The position numbers were made by a program, and so were the translations under genes. DNA of 64,000 nt. Source: Actinacidiphila paucisporea. Its GTDB lineage: Bacteria; Actinomycetota; Actinomycetes; Streptomycetales; Streptomycetaceae. How positions within the stretch are numbered: position 1 is the first letter of the stretch; the number at the start of each line of letters is the position of its first letter. The stretch is taken from the NCBI RefSeq assembly GCF_900142575.1, contig NZ_FRBI01000024.1, forward strand, positions 56,892 through 120,891, read 5' to 3'. The notes below the pieces were generated by a model. That model had not been told where the DNA came from. It saw only the letters and a program-made list of their open reading frames with translations, and ran no database searches. Shown piece after piece: positions 58,768-64,000 of this stretch.

Positions 58768-59963
58768 CAGCCGATGCCCAGTTGGGTGAGCTTGGCCTGG
58801 TAGTCGCTGAGGTTGGACTGCGTCACCAGGCCCACGCCCGAGCTGATGGTGCTGCCGTCGGACTCCAGGTACGGCTTGACCAGGTCGAGGGTGGCCTGCT
58901 TGCCCAGCACCTTGAGCGCCGCCAGCAAGTACGCGCCGGTGTAGCCCTGCTGGTACGGCTCCTGGAGGACGGTGGCCTGGATGACGCCCGACTTCACGAA
59001 CTTGAGGGTCTGCGGGTCGCTGTCGTCCGAGACGATCTTGACCCGGCCGGTCTTGCCCGCCGCCTGCACGGCCTGGCCCGCGGAGGGACCGTCGTAGGAG
59101 TAGACGCCGTAGAGGCCGTTGATGTTCGGGTTGGTCTGGATGGCGGTCTGCGCGTTGGTGAGCGCCTTGGCCGCGTCCATGCCGTCGCTGAGCTTCTGCG
59201 CGACCTTGATGCCGGTGCCCTTGATCGCGTCCTCGAAGCCCTGGATGCGCTCCACGGCGTTGGACGTGGTAAGGGATCCGACCAGGATCACCACCTGGCC
59301 CTTGCCGCCGAGCGCCTGCTTCATCGCCTCGCCGGCCTTCTGCCCCGCCTGGTAGTTCGGGGTGCCGAGGTAGAGGGCGGCACCGTCCTCCTTCGGCAGC
59401 GGCGAGTCGATCGCCAGTACCGGGATGCCGGCGCTGTTCGCCGACGCGATCGGGGCCTTGATGGCGGTCGGGTCGATCGCCGAGACGCTCAGGCCCGTGA
59501 TGCCCTGGCCGCGCAGCGTCTGGATGATCGACAGCTGCTGGTCGAGCCGGCCGTTGGCCGGGGCCTGGTAAGTGCCCTTGACGCCGAGGTCCTTGAGGCC
59601 CTTGTTGAAGCCGATCTTGCCGGCGTTCCAGTAGTCGACGGCGACGTTCACGACCATCGCCTCGTCCAGCTTCGACAGGTCCTTGCCGGCCAGCGCCGCC
59701 TTCAGGGCGTCGTCCAGCTTGGCGAGGTTGGCGTCGTTGAAGGTGATGTCGCCCTGGATCGCCGCGGCGGGGGCGTTCGAGGCCGAGCCGGTGCCTCCGG
59801 CGGCGGAACCCGAGTCCGAACCCGAGCCCGCCCCGCTCTTGCTGCACGCCGCCGCACCGACCATCACCGCGAGCACGACGGCCGCGGCTCCGCAGCGGCG
59901 TGCCAGCCCCGGCCTCATCCCCTGCCCGGCTCGTCCGACCCGCACACTCCGCACTGCACCCAT
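58767..59963 (-). CDS. Sugar-binding lipoprotein of the ABC importer
   Basis: 398 residues from ATG 59963, favoured because GGACGGG lies about 9 nt upstream; ATG 59972 is also in frame. The lipobox is VMVGAAACSKSG (cleavage before Cys), followed by a Gly/Ser linker. The periplasmic-binding type I fold shows GLSVSAIDPTAIKAPIASAN, GIPVLAIDSPLPKEDGAALY, QVVILVGSLTTSNAVERIQG and NINGLYGVYSYDGPSAGQAV. It is first in the operon, below two LacI-type operators. Ligand by context: L-arabinose or arabino-oligosaccharide. Confidence 0.92.
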   Translation of the reverse strand: MGAVRSVRVGRAGQGMRPGLARRCGAAAVVLAVMVGAAACSKSGAGSGSDSGSAAGGTGSASNAPAAAIQGDITFNDANLAKLDDALKAALAGKDLSKLDEAMVVNVAVDYWNAGKIGFNKGLKDLGVKGTYQAPANGRLDQQLSIIQTLRGQGITGLSVSAIDPTAIKAPIASANSAGIPVLAIDSPLPKEDGAALYLGTPNYQAGQKAGEAMKQALGGKGQVVILVGSLTTSNAVERIQGFEDAIKGTGIKVAQKLSDGMDAAKALTNAQTAIQTNPNINGLYGVYSYDGPSAGQAVQAAGKTGRVKIVSDDSDPQTLKFVKSGVIQATVLQEPYQQGYTGAYLLAALKVLGKQATLDLVKPYLESDGSTISSGVGLVTQSNLSDYQAKLTQLGIG

Positions 59964-59999
59964 GACCAACATCCCGTCCGGAAAGGCCTCGCAGCCATT

Positions 60000-60013
60000 T
60001 GTTAGCGCTCACA
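60000..60013. promoter_or_regulatory. LacI-family operator, proximal
   Basis: TGTTAGCGCTCACA centred on the palindrome AGCGCT, 37 bp before the binding-protein start codon. It resembles the TGTTAGCGCTAACA sites of LacI-type sugar regulators. Confidence 0.7.
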
Positions 60014-60264
60014 TATTGCTCGCGCGAAAGATCCCATTCGCGTCTTCCCGCCGCACCGGCGCGCAGGTCGGCACGACCCGTATTGCCCGCCGGTGGGCGG
60101 GTGCCCACGGTGACCACGACCAGGAGATGCCGATGCCGCGCGATGGCACCCCTTCTCCCGCGTCTCACTGACGCCCGCACGTGCCAGGAGCACCACGGCG
60201 CCGGTCCGGCGTCGCAGGAGCGGCAGCGGTGCGCGCCTCTCCCGGACTCCGTCGTCTCCGAGAA

Positions 60265-60278
60265 TGTTAGCGTTCACT
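60265..60278. promoter_or_regulatory. LacI-family operator, distal
   Basis: TGTTAGCGTTCACT repeats the proximal site with two changes, 265 bp further upstream. Two spaced operators allow repression by DNA looping. Confidence 0.65.
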
Positions 60279-60280
60279 GA

Positions 60281-60749
60281 GTGCCCGTCAAGACGTCTCG
60301 CACAAATTCGGCTTCCCAGCCGGGGGTTGGGAACGCGGCACGTTTCCGGGCGGGCCGGGGGCGCACCTCCGCGCCGTGCGGGCGCTGACGCGCCCCCGCG
60401 CGGACCGCTCGCGCGCCCCCGGCACCGAGGGGCCCGCGAAGGGCGCCCACCAGGGGCGCGGGGAACTGCGCGCGCAACCACCCACCCCACCGACGGTCCG
60501 GGACGCACCGAACGGGCCCCACCGGACGGTGGCGACCCGAGCCGCGCGGGCGGTCACGCGGACGCGGCGCCGGGGCGCCCACCAGGGGCGCGGGGAACTG
60601 TGCCCGCAACCACCCACCCGAGGCGGGACACACCGAACAGGCACCCTCGGACGGTGGCGGCCGAGCCCCGCGCGGGCGGTCGCCGGGGCGCACGGCCTGG
60701 TCTCTCCCCGTACGGCCCGCGCCCAGCGCTCAGCTCGCATACTGGTCCG
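60281..60749. repeat. Interspersed GC-rich repeats upstream of the zinc-ribbon gene
   Basis: 469 bp without a credible gene. Two copies of the roughly 90-bp element start near 60451 and 60583 (CAGGGGCGCGGGGAACTG) and continue through CAACCACCCACC and CACCGAACGGGC or its variant. Fragments occur between them. The promoter of the zinc-ribbon gene must lie in the last 50 bp. Confidence 0.8.
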
Positions 60750-61256
60750 ATGAGTCCGCTCTCCTCACAGCTTCGGTTCCGGGACCCGCGCAGCACGAAA
60801 TACCACTTCCTCGCGTCGGTCCTCGTGTGCTGTCCCGGCTGCGAGAAGATCGCTCACGTCGTGGCAGGTCCGGACTCGGCCGGAGCGCGCGATCCGGGTC
60901 TCTTCGCACCGAGGCGGCTCGTGTGCCGTAACTGCGGGCTGGCGAAGGAATGGAGCGGGGGAGCCGTGGCCCTGCACCGGGGCCGGTACGGGCCGGCCAC
61001 AGACCCGTACTTCGGCGTGCGGCTGTGGCTGCAGACCGAGACGCGGCACGGGTGGGTATGGGCCTACGACCTGGAACACCTGGATCTGATCAGACGATTC
61101 GTGCGGGCGCGGCTCCGTGAAGGGATTCCCTGGCACGACCACGGCCGGAAGATGACCGTGGTGGCCCGCCTGCCCGCATGGATGCAGCAAGCCAGGAACC
61201 GTGACGAGGTGCTGCGGGCCATCGACCGCGTCCACGCCTCGCTGCTCCGCGCATGA
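60750..61256 (+). CDS. TFIIB-type zinc-ribbon protein of unknown function
   Basis: 168 residues. Two CxxC pairs (C28/C31 in CCPGCEK, C59/C62 in VCRNCGLAKEW) form a zinc ribbon. The second half has YFGVRLWLQTETRHGWVWAY, RRFVRARLREGI and MTVVARLPAWMQQARNRDE. Related small proteins are widespread in Streptomyces without known role. ATG 60750 is used; only 9 bp separate its stop from the converging transaminase gene. Confidence 0.8.
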   Translation: MSPLSSQLRFRDPRSTKYHFLASVLVCCPGCEKIAHVVAGPDSAGARDPGLFAPRRLVCRNCGLAKEWSGGAVALHRGRYGPATDPYFGVRLWLQTETRHGWVWAYDLEHLDLIRRFVRARLREGIPWHDHGRKMTVVARLPAWMQQARNRDEVLRAIDRVHASLLRA

Positions 61257-61265
61257 TCGCGCCGC

Positions 61266-62429
61266 TCATCCGTACTCCCCCAACGTCTCGGCGAAGGCCC
61301 AGTCGATCCAGGGCAGCAGCAGGGCGATGTCATCGGTGTCCACGGTGGGGCCGCCCCAGATACGGACGCCGGGCGGCGCCTCGCGGTGGCCTTCGATGTC
61401 GTATCCGGCGCCCTCGGCCTCGACCCGCTCGCACAACCGGGTGGTGAACCGGCTCCGTTCCTGGCGGGGCAGTCCGTCCAGGACCGGGTGGGTGAAGGTC
61501 AGGCAGATGCTGGTCGAGGAGACCGTGGCCGGATCGGCGGCCAGGAAGCGTACGTACGGGTGGTCGACCACCCAGGCGGCGACCGCCTCCAGGTTCCGCC
61601 GGGAGCGGGCCAGCATCTCCGGGAGCCCGCCGATGCGTTCGCACCAGTCCAGTGACGTCAGCACGTCCTCGACGGCGAGCATCGAGGGCGAGTTGATGAA
61701 GAAGCCGTCGAAGACGTCGTCGAGCAGGTGCCCTTCGCGGGCGATGCGGAAGAGTTCCGGTACGGGGCGGTCGGGCCGGTAGGCCGCGAGGCGTTCGACG
61801 GCCGCCGGGGACAGGGCCAGCATCCCGTGGGCGCCTTCGCCGCCGAGCGCCTTCTGCCAGGACCAGGTGACCGCGTCGAGCTTCGTGAAGTCGACGTCCA
61901 TGCCGAAGACCGCGGAGGACGCGTCGCACAGCGTGAGGCCGTCGCGGACCTGCGGGATCCACTCGGCGTCGGGGACGCGGACCCCCGAGGTGGTGCCGTT
62001 CCAGGGGAAGACGACGTCGTGGCCGAAGTCGACCCGGCGCAGGTCGGGCAGGTGCCCGTAGTCGGCGAGGTGGACGGTCACCTCGGGCAGGCCCAACTGC
62101 TCGGCCACGTCGGTCAACCAGGTGTACCCGAAGCTCTCCCAGCAGCACACGTCGACGGCGGTGTGGCCCAGCAGATTCCACATCGCGGTCTCCATCGCGC
62201 CGGTGTCGGAACCGGGCACGACCGCCAACCGGTAGTCGGGCGGGAGCCCGAGGACCTGCGCGGAGCGCGCGATCACCTCCCGCAGCCGCGCCCGCCCCTC
62301 GGGGTGGCGGTGCGAGCGCCCGACGAACGCCCCCTTGAGGTCGCCGGGGTCCCATCCCGGCCGCTTGGCGCTCGGCCCGGACGAGAACCACGGCCGCTCA
62401 GGTTTGAGTTGGGGCTTGCGCGCACGCAA
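61266..62429 (-). CDS. serC: Phosphoserine aminotransferase-like enzyme
   Basis: 387 residues of fold-type I PLP enzyme. WFSSGPSAKRPGW, GRSHRHPEGRARLREVI and VPGSDTGAMETAMWNLLG match bacterial/archaeal SerC. The Schiff-base lysine is in VTWSWQKALGGEGAHGML, and FVGRSHR contributes phosphate binding. It should convert 3-phosphohydroxypyruvate to phosphoserine with glutamate. The best start is a TTG at 62429 with AGGGAAGGG upstream. Tandem GAAGTACAGGAGA units near 62530 lie in its promoter region. Confidence 0.9.
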   Translation of the reverse strand: MRARKPQLKPERPWFSSGPSAKRPGWDPGDLKGAFVGRSHRHPEGRARLREVIARSAQVLGLPPDYRLAVVPGSDTGAMETAMWNLLGHTAVDVCCWESFGYTWLTDVAEQLGLPEVTVHLADYGHLPDLRRVDFGHDVVFPWNGTTSGVRVPDAEWIPQVRDGLTLCDASSAVFGMDVDFTKLDAVTWSWQKALGGEGAHGMLALSPAAVERLAAYRPDRPVPELFRIAREGHLLDDVFDGFFINSPSMLAVEDVLTSLDWCERIGGLPEMLARSRRNLEAVAAWVVDHPYVRFLAADPATVSSTSICLTFTHPVLDGLPRQERSRFTTRLCERVEAEGAGYDIEGHREAPPGVRIWGGPTVDTDDIALLLPWIDWAFAETLGEYG

Positions 62430-62622
62430 TGGTGGCCCTTCCCTGGGGGTCGCGCCGCTGCTCAGCGGCTGAGGCTGAGGTGGGGAGGACGGTGGTGACG
62501 CCCGAGGTGGCGAGGAAGCCGGCCGGTGCTGGAAGTACAGGAGAGAAGTACAGGAGAGCGGGAACCGTCAGGGCCTGGAAGGGGCCCCGCGCTGCATGCT
62601 GAGAACCCGCGATATTTTCACA

Positions 62623-62695
62623 GCGGTCGCCGCTCGTCGTCAAGGCGGCCAGAAGCGCGCCGCTCCTGGCCGCCTTGACGAGAGGCGGCGACCGC
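62623..62695 (-). terminator. Long bipartite hairpin after the YbaK-like gene
   Basis: An outer 11-bp stem (62623-62633 with 62685-62695) and an inner 16-bp stem (62637-62652 with 62666-62681) are separated by a 3x3 internal loop; the apical loop is 13 nt. It lies just past the YbaK-like stop on the minus strand and upstream of serC. Confidence 0.8.
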
Positions 62696-62707
62696 GACGA
62701 TCGGCTT

Positions 62708-63196
62708 TCAGACCTGGGTGATCGGCTCGATACGCGGGTTCGCGATGGCCAGGTAGTCCTTGGTGGACAGCGCGATGGTGCGGTCGAGGCGGCCCGCGTT
62801 GAAGAACACCTCGTCGAATTCGAGCAGTTCAGGGTCCATGAACAGGCCCATCCGCTCGTCGAAGGAGAAGGGCGGGATGGTCCCGACGGGGGTGCCGGCC
62901 AGCTCCTCGGCGACCTCGGGCGTGGCGAAGGAGGCGTAACTGCCGTTGCACAGCGCCTTCATACGGCCGAAGTCGACCCGCCGGTCGCCGGGAAGGACCG
63001 CCGCCGCGTACCGCTTCTCCTTCTTGCCGACCTTCACCATGATGACGATGCACTTGGCCGCCTGGCGCGGGTCGTGGCCGCGCAGCCGGCTGACCGCCTC
63101 GGTCACTCCTTCGGGTTCGTGCTCGATGACCCGATAGCTGGCGCCCCGCTCGTCGAGAAGGGTGATCAGCTTGCCGTACACGTCCTCGGAGGCCAT
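62708..63196 (-). CDS. YbaK/EbsC-family aminoacyl-tRNA deacylase
   Basis: 162 residues, the usual length of the stand-alone editing domain. YRVIEHEPEGVTEAVSRLRG, QAAKCIVIMVKVGKKEKRYA (catalytic Lys region), AAVLPGDRRVDFGRMKAL and GTPVGTIPPFSFDERM follow the YbaK pattern. The family hydrolyses misacylated tRNA such as Cys-tRNAPro or Ala-tRNA. ATG 63196 is chosen over upstream starts that only add Arg-rich sequence. Confidence 0.9.
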   Translation of the reverse strand: MASEDVYGKLITLLDERGASYRVIEHEPEGVTEAVSRLRGHDPRQAAKCIVIMVKVGKKEKRYAAAVLPGDRRVDFGRMKALCNGSYASFATPEVAEELAGTPVGTIPPFSFDERMGLFMDPELLEFDEVFFNAGRLDRTIALSTKDYLAIANPRIEPITQV

Positions 63197-63379
63197 CGGT
63201 GCCACTGCTTTCTGACGGGAGAAGTGTGTCCGCCGGAAGGACGTCCGCCGCGCGGAAAGCCGTGCGGGAAAGCGCGGTGTGCCTGCTTGCCGGGCTGTCG
63301 AGCCTACCCGATCCGACGTGGCGTCAGATGGGCCCGGCATCGGCGGGCCCGGTCCGGGCCGCAGGCTGAGGGCCGCGGG

Positions 63380-64000
63380 CTAGAGGCCGCGGGCGAGGTG
63401 GTAATAGGCCTGGTTCCAGCGGATCTCCTTGGCGAACTGGCGGATGTCGGTGTCGGTGTCGATCATGAGCAGTTCGGTGCCGAGGAGGTCGGCGAGGTCG
63501 GTGAGTTCTTCCGCGCCGATCGCGGTGGACAGCACCGTGTGGTGCGGGCCGCCGGCTGTCAGCCAGGCCTCGGTGGAGGTGCGCAGGTCGGGTTCGGGGC
63601 GCCAGACCGCGCGGGCGACGGGCAGCGCGGGCAGCGGTTCGAGCGGGGGGACGATCTCGATCCGGTTGGCGACCAGGCGGAAGCGGTCGCCCATGTCGGC
63701 CAGGCCGACGACGACCGCGGGGCCGGGCGCGGCGTCGAAGACCAGCCGGACCGGGTCCTGGCGGCCGCCGATGCCCAGCGGGTGGATCTCGCAACTGGGC
63801 CGGCCACCCGCGATGGTCGGGCACACCTCCAACATGTGAGCGCCCAGGATCAGTTCACTGCCCGGTGCGAGGTGGTAGGTGTAGTCCTCCATGAACGACG
63901 TGCCGCCGGGCAGCCCCGCACCCATGGACTTCACCGTGTGGAGCAGGGTCGCGGTCTTCCAGTCGCCCTCGCCGCCGAAGCCGTAGCCGTCGGCCATCAG
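63380..64000 (-). CDS. araA: L-arabinose isomerase, C-terminal part
   Basis: About 206 residues; the 5' part is beyond the window. MADGYGFGGEGDWKTATLLH, GGTSFMEDYTYHL (metal ligand Glu and His), LGAHMLEVCPTIA and EIHPLGIGG are diagnostic of AraA, which interconverts L-arabinose and L-ribulose with Mn(II). The C-terminal block EIRWNQAYYHLARGL ends the protein. It links the window edge to the arabinofuranosidase and importer genes. Confidence 0.95.
   Translation of the reverse strand: MMADGYGFGGEGDWKTATLLHTVKSMGAGLPGGTSFMEDYTYHLAPGSELILGAHMLEVCPTIAGGRPSCEIHPLGIGGRQDPVRLVFDAAPGPAVVVGLADMGDRFRLVANRIEIVPPLEPLPALPVARAVWRPEPDLRTSTEAWLTAGGPHHTVLSTAIGAEELTDLADLLGTELLMIDTDTDIRQFAKEIRWNQAYYHLARGL

Noticed and set aside
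57166..58803. Plus-strand frame opposite the ABC ATPase gene
   Set aside because: The opposite strand has complete Walker A/B and signature motifs in the right order; the plus frame is a shadow.

Overview
The window is high-GC actinobacterial DNA, most likely from Streptomyces or a close relative in the Streptomycetaceae. Signs of this are frequent GTG starts, SARP and DUF397/DUF5753-type regulators, a DasR-type site before a chitinase, and GC-rich interspersed repeats. Most operons overlap by 1-4 bp at gene joints, and hairpin terminators separate many transcription units.

Layout. (1) 3-716: the end of ispG, the [4Fe-4S] enzyme of the MEP pathway. (2) 841-7995, minus strand: a tightly coupled seven-gene ebo-like operon. 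It encodes a cyclitol-forming inositol-3-phosphate synthase, a UbiA-type prenyltransferase, a sugar isomerase, EboA, a TatD-type hydrolase, EboE and an alkaline-phosphatase-superfamily enzyme. Directly upstream is a secreted ScyD/ScyE-family protein (8109-9290). In cyanobacteria both families are tied to scytonemin. (3) 9570-17791: a meroterpenoid-type locus with an MFS exporter, an FAD aromatic hydroxylase and a SARP activator on the minus strand. Facing these are a second-type dxs and a very close relative of the aromatic prenyltransferase NphB. No polyketide synthase for an aromatic acceptor is visible. (4) 17879-20837: an ECF sigma factor and a Ser/Thr kinase that has lost its catalytic HRD aspartate.

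(5) 21212-35952: a compact PKS/NRPS cluster. It has a P450, a StrR/NovG-like ParB-type regulator, an MMPL exporter and a PP-loop ATPase. It also has a KS-(dead AT)-ACP protein, a formyltransferase-A-PCP protein whose A-domain code reads as glycine, a stand-alone ketosynthase and an ACP. Together these fit a formyl-glycyl starter that could be cyclised to an oxazole. (6) 36123-45546: a nickel-pincer-nucleotide (NPN) locus. The cofactor-making genes larC, larB and larE adjoin an operon with an acyl reductase/HAD fusion, a zinc alcohol dehydrogenase, a divergent LarA homologue and a PlsC acyltransferase. The LarA homologue keeps the cofactor lysine and the nickel histidine but lacks one catalytic histidine. 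I consider this the best candidate for an undescribed system.

(7) 45575-64000: accessory and carbon-use genes. A broken beta-propeller gene is followed by a GH18 chitinase with a DasR-like site, a polymorphic toxin with its probable immunity gene, an atypical dienelactone hydrolase, an HTH/DUF397 pair and a MerR-methyltransferase fusion. An L-arabinose block follows (arabinofuranosidase, ABC importer with two LacI-type operators, araA at the right edge), interspersed with a zinc-ribbon protein, a SerC-like transaminase and a YbaK-type deacylase.

Repeats shape the locus. A family of roughly 100 bp GC-rich elements recurs between genes and inside the NRPS reading frame. A MITE-like element carries the stop codon of the P450. 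Short 27-bp tandem duplications extend the C termini of three genes.
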